DNA from: an uncultured Flavobacteriales bacterium
GTDB taxonomy: Bacteria > Bacteroidota > Bacteroidia > Flavobacteriales_D > Parvicellaceae
Length of the DNA: 34,449 nt
Direction of reading: 5' to 3'
NCBI GenBank assembly: GCA_905480225.1
Contig: CAJQPO010000114.1
Span: 1 to 34,449, forward strand
This document shows, piece after piece, positions 17,184 to 26,350 of this stretch. The first letter of the stretch is position 1, and each line of letters starts with the position of its first letter. Both the position numbers and the translations under genes were made by a program. The notes below the pieces were generated by a model. It did no database searches and had not been told where the DNA came from. It saw only the letters and a program-made list of their open reading frames with translations.

Positions 17184-17831
17184 TTAGTGTCGCGTAGGTA
17201 AGATTGTCTTGAATCCAAATCCAATTGCAAAGATATGCGATGGACCTACATAGTCTAATGGTACTCCTGATGCAAAAGAATTCAGACATAAATTATCGGG
17301 CCCAAAATGTGCAAGCATAATTTGGTAAGAAAATACGATTCCAAAAGACAACGTTTCAGAACTTTTGATTTCCAATGAAACTGAAGGCTTAAAATTATAC
17401 CCGTTTTTTTGGTGAAATTTTTTTTCAGTTTTTATTTTACATGTTTCGCTAGAAACCAGCATTGCACAATACCCAGCATCAATAGAATAATCAACGCTGA
17501 ATTTATTTTCTGGAGACAGCGTATATCCTATCGTAACACCAGCACCTGCTATTTGCATGGAAGCGTTCGTTGTTTCTGGTATAGACATGTCATCAAAACT
17601 AAAATATTCGTGTCCCACATAAACACCCGCATGCAATGATTTTGTAAATGCCAAATTGAATGAAAAAGTTAAATCTGAAACCCCACTCATGTGCGTTTTA
17701 AATGCATAATTGGCCAATGGTGTAGGCAACTGAAAAGTTCCTTTTATGAAAGGAGCATCCATTTTCTTTTCTTGACTATGCGTCAAGCTACAAATACCTG
17801 ATAAAATCAATATGGAAATTACATATTTCAA
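17184..17831 (-). CDS. Putative outer-membrane beta-barrel protein
   Basis: 215 residues from a TTG start that overlaps the stop of the upstream gene (TTGA). A signal peptide (MKYVISILILSGICSLTHS, 1-19) is followed by alternating hydrophobic/polar strands typical of small barrels: LTFSFNLAFTKSLHAGVYVGHEYF, MQIAGAGVTIGYTLSPENKFSVDYSIDAGY, LSFGIVFSYQIML, and a final HIFAIGFGFKTIL. Two to four cysteines (C109, C117, C176 region) could form a disulphide. The gene runs towards clpC with only 20 bp between the stops and no strong terminator there. Coupled to a membrane-anchored beta-domain protein, so the two may form an envelope pair. No family recognised. Confidence 0.7.
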   Translation of the reverse strand: MKYVISILILSGICSLTHSQEKKMDAPFIKGTFQLPTPLANYAFKTHMSGVSDLTFSFNLAFTKSLHAGVYVGHEYFSFDDMSIPETTNASMQIAGAGVTIGYTLSPENKFSVDYSIDAGYCAMLVSSETCKIKTEKKFHQKNGYNFKPSVSLEIKSSETLSFGIVFSYQIMLAHFGPDNLCLNSFASGVPLDYVGPSHIFAIGFGFKTILPTRH

Positions 17832-18238
17832 ATAGCTGAATTTTTCACTTTGAACACTTTAGTAATTTTTTGAATCTCCGTTTTAAGTTGATAAAAATAA
17901 ATTCCGTCAGGCAATGTTTCGGTATCAAATTCTACTGGGTAATCCCCAGGCTCTCTTTCTTCATCTATCAAAACATTTAGTTCATTTTCATCCTTATCTA
18001 CAATTGAAAATTTCACATTCGCAGCAGTTTTAAGAATAAAATAAAATTGAATTTGACCTTTCGCGGTTTGATTATTTATTAAGGTATACAATTCTGCAAA
18101 TTGTGTATTATTAGCTTTTACCTTCCCTGTACTAATGATATTCAATAAGTACCTATAACCTATAAGTAATAAATAAATTGCAGCTAAGATGGACAATCCT
18201 GCTACGACATTAATAAGAACTCTATCCCAATCAACCAT
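17828..18238 (-). CDS. Membrane-anchored protein with C-terminal beta-sandwich
   Basis: 136 residues. One N-terminal transmembrane helix (about 9-33, INVVAGLSILAAIYLLLIGYRYLL) is not a cleavable signal. The C-terminal half (about 65-133) reads as a small beta-sandwich, with PGDYPVEFDTETLPDGIYFYQLKT resembling the FlgD-like or type IX C-terminal fold found in many Bacteroidota surface proteins. Here it is fixed to the inner membrane rather than a sorting tail of a secreted protein, so I would not call it a type IX cargo. It is translationally coupled (TTGA) to the barrel gene downstream. Function unknown. Confidence 0.65.
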   Translation of the reverse strand: MVDWDRVLINVVAGLSILAAIYLLLIGYRYLLNIISTGKVKANNTQFAELYTLINNQTAKGQIQFYFILKTAANVKFSIVDKDENELNVLIDEEREPGDYPVEFDTETLPDGIYFYQLKTEIQKITKVFKVKNSAI

Positions 18239-18454
18239 GGTGCTAAATTAATTGAAATCATTGGCGTAACGTGCTTCATTCTCAATAATTTCTACTAAGA
18301 TTTGTGCATTAGAAGAACTATTGGGATACAAATTGCTCCTATTGCTATCTCTATGGATTCTCAATAAATCAGAACATAATCGTTAAATTGTAGAATTTCT
18401 ACATAATTTCACCACTTCTACATAATTTCACCACTTAAAGAATCGTTATTAAAT
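18239..18454. repeat. msrB leader with tandem repeat and palindrome
   Basis: 216 bp between divergent genes. GTAGAA-T-TTCTAC at 18390-18402 is a perfect 13-nt palindrome. TTCTACATAATTTCACCAC occurs twice back to back (18397-18415 and 18416-18434), period 19. Both lie right upstream of msrB and may hold its promoter or operator. No typical TAnnTTTG was found in position. Confidence 0.75.
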
Positions 18455-18922
18455 ATGAAACAATTGAGCTATGTCTTTTTACTAATTGCTTTTAGCGCTT
18501 GCGGACAATCCGACAATCCTGAACGAAAGAAGCTCCTCGATATTACTACTGACGAATATTGGAAAGATTCTTTAACCCCTGATGAGTTTTATATCCTACG
18601 AGAACAGGGCACAGAACGTGCTTTTAGTGGCAAATATTGGAATTTTAAAGGCAACGGTATATTTGCATGCAGAGCTTGTCAACTCCCATTGTTCAATTCG
18701 AATACAAAATATAAAAGTGGGACAGGATGGCCAAGCTTTTTTGACCAGCTGGGTAGTAACGTAGAAATGCAAACTGATCAAACACTAGGCTATAGTCGGA
18801 ACGAAATACATTGTACACGATGTAAGGGACACTTAGGTCATGTTTTTGAAGATGGCCCCAAGCCTTCTGGAAAAAGGTATTGTGTTAATTCGCTTTCCAT
18901 CCATTTCCAAGAACTTAAATGA
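18455..18922 (+). CDS. msrB: Peptide-methionine (R)-S-oxide reductase, lipoprotein form
   Basis: 155-residue MsrB that reduces methionine-R-sulfoxide in proteins. The SelR domain covers about 35-153. Zinc-binding pairs are C72/C75 (CRACQ) and C120/C123 (CTRCKGHLGHVF); the catalytic cysteine is C143 in GKRYCVNSLS, and the substrate-pocket segment GTGWPSFFDQ is intact. Unlike the plain cytoplasmic enzyme it has an N-terminal signal peptide with a lipobox FSAC (Cys16), so it should be anchored in the periplasm or on the outer membrane, repairing envelope proteins. It overlaps the nudix gene by ATGA. The preceding leader has a perfect palindrome, which may make it stress-regulated. Confidence 0.95.
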   Translation: MKQLSYVFLLIAFSACGQSDNPERKKLLDITTDEYWKDSLTPDEFYILREQGTERAFSGKYWNFKGNGIFACRACQLPLFNSNTKYKSGTGWPSFFDQLGSNVEMQTDQTLGYSRNEIHCTRCKGHLGHVFEDGPKPSGKRYCVNSLSIHFQELK

Positions 18923-19557
18923 TTTTTAAAGATTTCATCTTTTGTTTATACTCAGCTTTGAATGAAGAGCTTCCAGGCCTGGGCGCCCATGCCAAGATGG
19001 CTCCAGGAAATAGGCCGTCTGCAGCTTCCATATATAAACAAGGTATCTCACCTAAGCTGAGTGCTGTTCTAATCCTTTTTTATCCAATTGATAACACACC
19101 GCATTTTTGTCTAATTCAACGACCTTCCTATGAAGGAGTTCATTCTGACCAAATAAGCTTTCCTGGTGGAAAAATTGACACCATTGATGAACATTTAAAG
19201 GATACAGCACTAAGAGAAACTTGGGAAGAAACAGGCGTCGCTAAAGAGAAGATTAAAATATTATCTCAAATCACTGATGTTTATATTCCACCAAGCAATT
19301 TCTTAGTAACACCATTTATAGGGTTTTGTGAACAGCATCCTAAATTCAAGCTGGATTCCAGAGAGGTAAAAGAACTGTTTTCTGTTCCAACTACAGCCTT
19401 AATTAACGAAAAGACAGTTAAGTGTACATTAATGTCATTTAGCAAGTCCAAAAATGCTGTAAATGTTCCTTACTATGATTTAAATGACAAAATAGTTTGG
19501 GGAGCAACGGCAGTTATCCTATCTGAAGTAAAGGAAATTTTAAAGAAATTTCATTAA
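18919..19557 (+). CDS. NUDIX hydrolase, CoA pyrophosphatase-like
   Basis: 212-residue nudix hydrolase. The nudix box begins at Gly83-Gly84 in SFPGGKIDTIDEHLKDTALRETWEETGV, with REx2EE residues (Arg99, Glu100, Glu103, Glu104) for metal binding and a variant spacing (G-x6-E) typical of the NudL/CoAse group. The preceding FCLIQRPSYEGVHSDQISFPGG matches the UPF0035 signature of CoA pyrophosphatases, so hydrolysis of CoA or a derivative to 4'-phosphopantetheine and ADP is likely. The gene overlaps msrB (ATGA), giving a two-gene unit that may serve oxidative damage repair (oxidised CoA as substrate is inference). Convergent with SulP, 23 bp away, with no terminator. Confidence 0.9.
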   Translation: MIFKDFIFCLYSALNEELPGLGAHAKMAPGNRPSAASIYKQGISPKLSAVLILFYPIDNTPHFCLIQRPSYEGVHSDQISFPGGKIDTIDEHLKDTALRETWEETGVAKEKIKILSQITDVYIPPSNFLVTPFIGFCEQHPKFKLDSREVKELFSVPTTALINEKTVKCTLMSFSKSKNAVNVPYYDLNDKIVWGATAVILSEVKEILKKFH

Positions 19558-19580
19558 AAGCCAAGCATCGCATTTAAGAA

Positions 19581-21272
19581 TCAAAGTTCGTCTTCTAATT
19601 TGTTTTTCAGATACTTCACACCCGCTCGAACCGAATTGTACGCATTCTCCTCAGGCAATGTACCCGGGATTACCTTGAGGTTTTCAAATTGTTTAAAGAT
19701 GTGATCTTTTACCCCCACTAAAACCACCTCAATCCCTTTATCCTTGAAATTACTAATTACTTCCTCCAAAACATAGATTCCAGATGCATCAATGTATGGC
19801 ACACTGGATAAGTTAATAATCACTGCATCTTTGTCTTTAATGGCTTCCGCTTGTGCTTTAAACTGATCTGAAAACCCATAAAAAAGTGGGCCATCTAACT
19901 CGTAATTATAGACGCGATCTTTAATCGAAGCAGGAATTTTCAGTTTCTTTCCAATATCTGACAATGAACTTGTTTTACTTTGCTCTTCGACGATATCACC
20001 CATTTTTTGCATAAAGAAGAAGGAAGATAAGACCATACCTACCCCAACTGCCACCAATAAGTCCGCGAAAACCGTTAACAAAATAACAAGCGCCAGTACA
20101 AGCGTGTCACTATTTCGAATTTTAATCAACCTCTTGATTCCTGTAAAATCAATAATACCAATACCTACCGTGATCAATAGTGCAGATAAAACAGGAATTG
20201 GAACTGTCTCTAGATATTTTCCTAGACCCAACAGAACTAATAGTAAAATTAAGCCCTTAACAATACCACTCAAGTTGGTTTTTCCGTTAGAATTAATGTT
20301 GGCAACTGTTCCGGTAGTTGATCCTGCACCAGGTATTCCACCAAACAATGCAGCCAGAAAATTCCCTAGGCCCTGCCCCATTAATTCTCTATTCCCATTG
20401 TGCTTCGTTTTGGTAACATTATCGGCAACTACAGAAGTAAGTAAAGTGTCTATGGTCCCTAAACCCGCAAGCGTTAAAGCCCCAACCACTATGATGGTGA
20501 GTTTAGTTATATCAAAATCCATTAATACACCTATTTGAAAATCTGGTAACGTATCAGGTATCGCTCCAATGGTTTTAAATGTCCATTCCTCTCCCAGATT
20601 TAATTCAGATATTCCGAAAGACACTAATGTACCGATTATCAAAGCAATTAGACCTGCCGGAATTTTCTTAGAAATCAACGGCAATAAATAAATCAGTAAT
20701 ATGGTTATCAGCCCAAGAATCATGGAACTCCAATGATGATGAATGATTGGATCTGGCAAGTGGCTAATTATATCAATAACGCCGTTAGCCGGACCTTCAC
20801 CATTCTTAATCATTTCATCTTTTAAATTTTCTCCGAAAAAGGAGTGCCATTGAAAAAGGATGATGATAATCCCTATTCCTCCCATAAATCCTGAAAGTAC
20901 CGGATACGAGATGTACTTAACGTATTGGGCCACCTTTATAAATCCAAAAGCAATTTGGAAAATTCCTGCTAAAGCGAATGTACAAATGACCACAACCATG
21001 CCGCCTCCGTCCGTATCCATTGCTGCGGCATAAATACCAGCTGCCACTATTGTCATTGGTCCTGTAGGATCGCTGATTAACGTTTTCGTTCCTGCAATGA
21101 CAGAGGCAACAATGGCTAAAATTATTGCAGTATATAGCCCAGCTTCAGCACCCATTCCGCTTTGTAAACCAAAAGCAAGACCCATGGGTAACGCTATTAT
21201 AGCCGCAGTTAAGCCACCAGTTAAATCGCCCTTAATATTTGAAAAAAATCCAGTTTTCTCCGTTTTTGACAT
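19581..21272 (-). CDS. SulP family anion transporter with STAS domain
   Basis: 563-residue membrane transporter, roughly 10-14 membrane helices (about 15-415), followed by a C-terminal STAS domain (about 450-560). The N-terminal GLTAAIIALPMGLAFGLQSG and the DPTGPMTIVAAGI segment are typical of SulP, and the STAS core AVIINLSSVPYIDASGIYVLEEVI carries the conserved DxSG-like loop. SulP proteins carry sulfate, bicarbonate or other oxyanions; which one cannot be told, but the absence of sulfate-assimilation genes nearby leaves bicarbonate as possible as sulfate. It is the last gene of a three-gene unit, 4 nt after the unknown secreted protein. Confidence 0.93.
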   Translation of the reverse strand: MSKTEKTGFFSNIKGDLTGGLTAAIIALPMGLAFGLQSGMGAEAGLYTAIILAIVASVIAGTKTLISDPTGPMTIVAAGIYAAAMDTDGGGMVVVICTFALAGIFQIAFGFIKVAQYVKYISYPVLSGFMGGIGIIIILFQWHSFFGENLKDEMIKNGEGPANGVIDIISHLPDPIIHHHWSSMILGLITILLIYLLPLISKKIPAGLIALIIGTLVSFGISELNLGEEWTFKTIGAIPDTLPDFQIGVLMDFDITKLTIIVVGALTLAGLGTIDTLLTSVVADNVTKTKHNGNRELMGQGLGNFLAALFGGIPGAGSTTGTVANINSNGKTNLSGIVKGLILLLVLLGLGKYLETVPIPVLSALLITVGIGIIDFTGIKRLIKIRNSDTLVLALVILLTVFADLLVAVGVGMVLSSFFFMQKMGDIVEEQSKTSSLSDIGKKLKIPASIKDRVYNYELDGPLFYGFSDQFKAQAEAIKDKDAVIINLSSVPYIDASGIYVLEEVISNFKDKGIEVVLVGVKDHIFKQFENLKVIPGTLPEENAYNSVRAGVKYLKNKLEDEL

Positions 21273-21276
21273 TTTG

Positions 21277-22164
21277 TTATCGTTTAAATACCGGTTCCAT
21301 AATCCTTACTTCAACCAAAAAATTACTACTTTCTTTTAAGACTCCAACTGATACCGTTGGTTTTTTAGCAATTTCAATAAATTTTTCTGATTCAAATTCC
21401 CAAATAAAAGCGTAAATGCTTTTAGCATATTCGGGGCTAAAGTCTCTAGCGCGTTGATACGTTTTTGGAACTTTATGCTTAATAATATTCTCCAGTAAGC
21501 TGCATAACTCTTTCGCTAAGTTTACGTTTTCTCTACAACTAAACCTGACACAAAACCGTAAATTATTTTCTTCATCAAGAATAATTTGGGGAGCAATTCC
21601 ATTGATCTTGTTATTTGTTGAATAAAATTTACTTTTCCCCAAAGATTTAATCTCCCCTTTTTTCGTTTTTAAAAAACCTATGGATTTAGCATCCTCAAAT
21701 ATCTGGTCAAATTGATTATTAAAATCTTGAGAAAATTTTTGAATTTCGCTTTTAAGGATTACTAAATTAAGTTCATTACAAATTTGCTCCACATGCAGGC
21801 TTATTTGTTTCAGGTCTCCTGCTATCGACTCTGGCACCAATTGATTGCAAATGAGAAATACATTTTCACTAGTTCCCACAAAAGTCTGGACTTTCTTTAT
21901 TAAAGTAGGTCTTGATTGATAACCTTTGTCCGCAATGCTTTGATCCAACCTTAGTACGATGTCATTCAATTGCATGGCGTTCTGAGCGCTAGCTAAATCT
22001 GAAAGCCACTGAGGTTTTTCTTTCTTCCAAGATTTCTCGTAAAAACCTTTTTCAAGGGACTCCCCAATTTCTTTTATTGCATTACGCAAACTTTCAGTAG
22101 CTGTCTGTCCGTGAGCAGGAGCAAAAGAGATTAAAAACAAAACACACCAAAGCAATTTTGCCAT
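21277..22164 (-). CDS. Secreted hypothetical protein
   Basis: 295 residues, signal peptide MAKLLWCVLFLISFAPAHGQ (1-20), no lipobox. The remainder is largely alpha-helical and polar with two cysteine-bearing stretches (LICNQLVPES, VEQICNELNLVI) and a later FCVRFSCRENV. No known family recognised. It starts 3 nt after the DUF5723-like gene stops and ends 4 nt before SulP, so the three should be one transcript. Probably periplasmic; it may link the outer-membrane protein and the transporter, but this is inference from operon position. Confidence 0.7.
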   Translation of the reverse strand: MAKLLWCVLFLISFAPAHGQTATESLRNAIKEIGESLEKGFYEKSWKKEKPQWLSDLASAQNAMQLNDIVLRLDQSIADKGYQSRPTLIKKVQTFVGTSENVFLICNQLVPESIAGDLKQISLHVEQICNELNLVILKSEIQKFSQDFNNQFDQIFEDAKSIGFLKTKKGEIKSLGKSKFYSTNNKINGIAPQIILDEENNLRFCVRFSCRENVNLAKELCSLLENIIKHKVPKTYQRARDFSPEYAKSIYAFIWEFESEKFIEIAKKPTVSVGVLKESSNFLVEVRIMEPVFKR

Positions 22165-22167
22165 GTT

Positions 22168-23664
22168 CTAAAATCTAAATCTCATGAAACCCATGCTGAG
22201 TGAAAGCGTCGGACCGTTTTGAGTGAAAAATGTAATTGCATCTCTGGATGCAACACCCATTTCATAACTTCCATTTTTAGAGATTAGCGTAATGCCTAGC
22301 GGTATCTGAAAATCATAATTGCCCCCGGTAACAAATCCACCTGATAAATTAAGCCATCGAACCGGTGTTATATCTGCTCCAAAACCAAACATAGCGCCTT
22401 CTAGACTACCCGGAACTGTATTCGTAGGCAATAACAAATCACAACCTAATTCTATTTTATCATTGAACCGTAAACTAGCACCTGCACGAAACATCGTCGG
22501 TAAATTTACTTTTTTGCTAGCTAATCCATTCCAGCTAAATACACCTTCATCTCCCACAAGATCTCCTAATTGATTGACTACATTGTAGCTATTTAATCCC
22601 TCATTTTCTGTATCAAACAATAAGGTGTCTTTTGCAGAATAGACATTTCCATCCCACGTAATCGACCCAATATTGGTAACAGAAAATCCTATTTTTAACT
22701 TATTCTTGATTACGGCATTGAACCCAATATCGAAACCCCATCCTTTACCAACAGGATCCGGCATAAATCCGTTGTTTGGTGTTGTAATTGCACTAGGATT
22801 GGTATTTGCAGCAGTACCATAATCAATACCAAAGACAGGAGAAGCGGCCGAAAATGCAGTCAACGTGTTTCCGTCAGATTCCATATCCAATAGCGCCAGG
22901 CCTTGAACAAATTTAACTCCAACACCACCATAAAGCATGAAGGTACTGTCCAGCCCTACCAGTTTTCTACCATAAGAAAGGTTATACTCTCTCGTCCAAG
23001 ACATTGAAATTTGAGAATTGGCAAATAATTCCGAAAAATTTAGAGGTATACTTGCTTGGCCACTAATTACGTTACCCGCCGAATCGGCTGATAAATTACC
23101 GTTGTTTGCAATTATAGTCGTGTCATTGGTTAGGCCAGTAGTGTCAACATAGGTCAACAAATCAAAGTAATTGGAAGTTCGACCTTTAAAAAATAAATCT
23201 GATGCTGTTGGTCCTAACATGGAATAGAACTGTATTTTATCATTAATTCTAAACCCTATCCCTCCTAATTTCTCATCCATGTAGGCAATTCCAAAAGAAC
23301 CGAAATCTGCATTGAATGCTAAACCAGTTTGAGCAAAATTCTCAGCGGCCTCAATCTTTTCATTATACGTGAATTTATCTCCATTCCCATTAATCATTTC
23401 TCTAAAACTATTTCTTAAGTCATCTTTAGACAAAGCTTCGGAATGCAAGGAATAGGCCATTTCCGTTAATCCAAAGGCGACCTTTTTCCCATCAAATTTG
23501 TACTCCCAACCCAAGTTGGCTGGATTAATGCCAATCGCTTGATAATCTGTTGCAAAAGTTGTTGCCCCCCCTCTTCCAGTTGAGGTAAAAGAACTTGATT
23601 CCATTTGGGTGTAACCCGTTTGAATAGTTAAAAAAACAAATGAGGCAAAAAGGAAATTTTTCAT
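22168..23664 (-). CDS. DUF5723-like outer-membrane beta-barrel protein
   Basis: 498-residue protein with a signal peptide (MKNFLFASFVFLTIQTGYT, 1-19) and a FadL/PorV-like barrel pattern. The early segment ATTFATDYQAIGINPANLGW is typical of DUF5723 proteins, where the N-P-A-N-L-G element recurs. Many short strands follow (FGIAYMDEKLGGIGFRINDK, WGFDIGFNAVIKNKLKIGFSVTNIGSI, RFNDKIELGCDLLLP), and it ends in aromatic residue-rich SMGFMRFRF, the barrel C-terminus. It is the first gene of the unit with the secreted protein and SulP. Function unknown; a passive channel or assembly role is possible. Confidence 0.85.
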   Translation of the reverse strand: MKNFLFASFVFLTIQTGYTQMESSSFTSTGRGGATTFATDYQAIGINPANLGWEYKFDGKKVAFGLTEMAYSLHSEALSKDDLRNSFREMINGNGDKFTYNEKIEAAENFAQTGLAFNADFGSFGIAYMDEKLGGIGFRINDKIQFYSMLGPTASDLFFKGRTSNYFDLLTYVDTTGLTNDTTIIANNGNLSADSAGNVISGQASIPLNFSELFANSQISMSWTREYNLSYGRKLVGLDSTFMLYGGVGVKFVQGLALLDMESDGNTLTAFSAASPVFGIDYGTAANTNPSAITTPNNGFMPDPVGKGWGFDIGFNAVIKNKLKIGFSVTNIGSITWDGNVYSAKDTLLFDTENEGLNSYNVVNQLGDLVGDEGVFSWNGLASKKVNLPTMFRAGASLRFNDKIELGCDLLLPTNTVPGSLEGAMFGFGADITPVRWLNLSGGFVTGGNYDFQIPLGITLISKNGSYEMGVASRDAITFFTQNGPTLSLSMGFMRFRF

Positions 23665-23716
23665 ACGATATAGAATATTAGGTTAATTGACACAAAATAA
23701 AAATAAAAAACATAAA

Positions 23717-23738
23717 AAAAGGAGTTAAAACTCCTTTT
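23717..23738 (-). terminator. Terminator after fabI
   Basis: 8-bp stem AAAAGGAG/CTCCTTTT (23717-23724, 23731-23738) with a U-run on the minus strand, 7 nt after the fabI stop. It leaves only 52 bp for the DUF5723 promoter. Confidence 0.85.
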
Positions 23739-23745
23739 CATTGAT

Positions 23746-24558
23746 TTAGTCTTCTTTAAATTTATCCATTACATCAGCGCTTACTCCAGTAGAGCTAAAT
23801 CCTCCATCATGAAAAAGATTTTGCATGGTAACGTATTTTGTAAGATCAGAAAACATTGCCAAACAATAATTGGCACAATCCACTGAACCTGCATTACCGA
23901 GCGGACTCATTGATTCTGAAAAATTAATGAATGCATCAAATCCTCCAACGCCACTTCCTGCTGTAGTAATCGTAGGTGACTGTGAGATCGTATTTACTCG
24001 AACTTTTTTTGCCTTACCATAATGGTAGCCAAAACTTCGGGTAATCGATTCCAATAATGACTTCGCATCAGCCATATCACCATAGTCAGGAAATATTCTT
24101 TGCGCCGCGATATAAGTTAAAGCAACCACACTTCCCCACTCACTTAAAGCATCCAATTTTTTAGCTGTCTGCAAGGTTCTGTGTAATGACATACCAGATA
24201 TATCCAATGTCTTGTGGTACCAATCGTAATTAAGTTCCGTGTAAGATTTTCCTTTCCTTACATTAGGAGACATCCCAATTGAGTGAAGAACAAAATCAAT
24301 TTTACCACCAAGTATTTCTTGAGATTTAACAAACAAGTTTTCCAAATCCTCATTACTTGTTGCATCTGCAGGTATTACTTCGCTTCCTGTTTTTTCTGCT
24401 AAATCATTAATTGCTCCCATCCGCATTGCTACGGGGGCATTCGTTAATACAAAGTTTGCACCTTCTTCATGGGCTCTTTCTGCCACTTTCCATGCAATTG
24501 ACATGTCATTAAGCGCTCCAAAAATAATTCCTCTTTTACCAGTTAATAGTCCAGCCAT
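23746..24558 (-). CDS. fabI: Enoyl-[acyl-carrier-protein] reductase (NADH)
   Basis: 270-residue FabI, the last reductase of each fatty-acid elongation cycle. The nucleotide-binding start GKRGIIFGALNDMSIAW lacks the classic SDR glycine triad in the same way as other FabI enzymes. Catalytic residues align with E. coli: Tyr149 (YIAAQ), Tyr159 and Lys166 in Y-x6-K (DYGDMADAK). HSIGMSPN matches the HSIGFAP segment around the substrate pocket. The length is normal. It is monocistronic by layout: 110 bp after recN and closed by its own terminator. Confidence 0.96.
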   Translation of the reverse strand: MAGLLTGKRGIIFGALNDMSIAWKVAERAHEEGANFVLTNAPVAMRMGAINDLAEKTGSEVIPADATSNEDLENLFVKSQEILGGKIDFVLHSIGMSPNVRKGKSYTELNYDWYHKTLDISGMSLHRTLQTAKKLDALSEWGSVVALTYIAAQRIFPDYGDMADAKSLLESITRSFGYHYGKAKKVRVNTISQSPTITTAGSGVGGFDAFINFSESMSPLGNAGSVDCANYCLAMFSDLTKYVTMQNLFHDGGFSSTGVSADVMDKFKED

Positions 24559-24668
24559 TTTTTACTTTTTTACTTTATATTTTAGTATTAAGCCAACAAA
24601 GGTATAATTAATTGATTCTGTTAGAATACGTTTCTAATAAGAATATTCACCATTAGCAATCAAAAATA

Positions 24669-26318
24669 CTAGTTCAAGAGCTCTCGTGCATTTTGAACCG
24701 CCGCTTCACTCGGATTTTTACCGCTTAACATTTCTGCAATTTCCACTAATCTTTGATCGGTATTTAATACTGTAATTTTGGTATTTGTAATCCCCTCGGA
24801 TGTCTCTTTATACACCTTATAGTGTTGCTGACCTTTACTGGCCATCTGCGGCACATGACTAATACTTACTACTTGCATATTTTTAGAAATGGAAGCAAGT
24901 AATTCAGCAACTCTGTTCGCAATCTCTCCAGAAACGCCCGTATCAATTTCATCAAAAACAATAGTAGGCAAATCCGATTCTTCACTAAGAACAACTTTAA
25001 ATGCGAGCATAATTCTACTTAACTCACCTCCCGATGCCGCCTTTTCGATAGGTAAAAAATCACTTCCTTTATTGAATTTTACATGTAATGAAAGTCGATT
25101 TAATCCAGAAACAGAAGGTGTAGCTAATTTTTCTAGCTCAAATTGAAATTGTACATCCTTCATAGCCAACGAATCCAGTAAGCCCTCCATACTAGCAGCC
25201 AATCCTGGAATAGCCAATTCTCTTTTTAAGGATAGTTTCTCGCCCAAAGCAATCACTTCACTTAGCAATTCAGTCACAATTAATTTCGCATTATCCAGAT
25301 CATTTCCCACTGAACTAACCCATAAAAGCTTTTTTTCCAGTTTTTGTTTTAAATCAATCAGCTCTTCCGTAGTTTCACAATTGTGTTTAAAAAGAAGCCG
25401 ATTTATATGGTTTAATTGCTCTGTTAAGCTATTGATTTGTTCGGGGTCATGGGCTAGATCGATTGTTTTTATCTCAACCTCTTCAGAAATGTCTTTAATC
25501 TCAATTAGGGTACTTATGAATCTATCGGCGATTAATTCAAAGTCAGGACTTATTTTAGCGAGATTATCAATGCCTGATTTTAGTTCGTTGAGCTGGTTTA
25601 AAACAGACTCATCACCAGACAGTCCTTCTGTGAAACTCACGGCTAATTCTTTAAGTCGCTCCGCATTAGACAGCATGGTTAATTGACTCTCCAACGCATC
25701 AACATGCACCCCTTCTAAACTTATTTCCGTCAGTTCATTGAATAAAAATTGATTGTAATCTACATCGGCTCTCGCTTTAATTTCGGCATTTTCCAATTCA
25801 TTTAGCACTATTTGAGCCTTTTTTAATTCATTGAATTTCGAATGGTATTCTAAACAAATAGATTTCGATGATGCATATGCATCCAATACCGCTAATTGGA
25901 AATCACTTTTTCGCACTTTTAATGTTTGGTGCTGACTATGGATATCAATTAGCTGAGAAGCTAATTCTTTCAACTGACTCAAATTAACCAAAGAATCATT
26001 GATGAATGCTCTTGATTTTCCTGCCGAATTAATTTCTCTTCTAATCGTTGTAATTATCTCATAATCGAGTTCGTTCTCAATAAAAAATTTGGAACATTTA
26101 TTTTTATTCAGTCTGAAATCTGCTTCAACAACGCATTTTTTATCTGAAGTAAATAGCACCTTTGAATCCGCCCTTTCGCCAAGTACCAGACCTAGTGCGC
26201 CCAACAATATGGACTTACCAGAGCCCGTTTCTCCTGTAAGGACCGTAAAACCAGATGAAAAATCCAATTCTAAATTGTCAATCAAGGCATAATTTGAAAC
26301 TTTCAGATGAACTAGCAC
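24669..26318 (-). CDS. recN: DNA repair protein RecN
   Basis: 549-residue SMC-like ATPase of double-strand break repair. The Walker A GETGSGKS is at 29-36, the ABC signature SGGELSRIMLA and the Walker B TIVFDEIDTGVSG occur near the C-terminus, with a coiled-coil region (about 150-370) between. The length matches RecN, well below full SMC. The start is GTG at 26318; no in-frame ATG precedes the conserved LVHLKVSNYALIDN. It is the last gene of the bamD-rpoZ-coaBC-DUF4835-recN unit, 32 nt after DUF4835. Confidence 0.95.
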   Translation of the reverse strand: MLVHLKVSNYALIDNLELDFSSGFTVLTGETGSGKSILLGALGLVLGERADSKVLFTSDKKCVVEADFRLNKNKCSKFFIENELDYEIITTIRREINSAGKSRAFINDSLVNLSQLKELASQLIDIHSQHQTLKVRKSDFQLAVLDAYASSKSICLEYHSKFNELKKAQIVLNELENAEIKARADVDYNQFLFNELTEISLEGVHVDALESQLTMLSNAERLKELAVSFTEGLSGDESVLNQLNELKSGIDNLAKISPDFELIADRFISTLIEIKDISEEVEIKTIDLAHDPEQINSLTEQLNHINRLLFKHNCETTEELIDLKQKLEKKLLWVSSVGNDLDNAKLIVTELLSEVIALGEKLSLKRELAIPGLAASMEGLLDSLAMKDVQFQFELEKLATPSVSGLNRLSLHVKFNKGSDFLPIEKAASGGELSRIMLAFKVVLSEESDLPTIVFDEIDTGVSGEIANRVAELLASISKNMQVVSISHVPQMASKGQQHYKVYKETSEGITNTKITVLNTDQRLVEIAEMLSGKNPSEAAVQNARELLN

Positions 26319-26350
26319 AAAGTAAAATTAAGCTATAAGTTTTAGGAAAT

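Noticed and set aside
20104-20538. Plus-strand frame of 144 codons inside the SulP gene
   Set aside because: Antisense to a long, clearly recognised membrane protein; rich in Pro/Thr/Lys as expected of the complement of hydrophobic codons.
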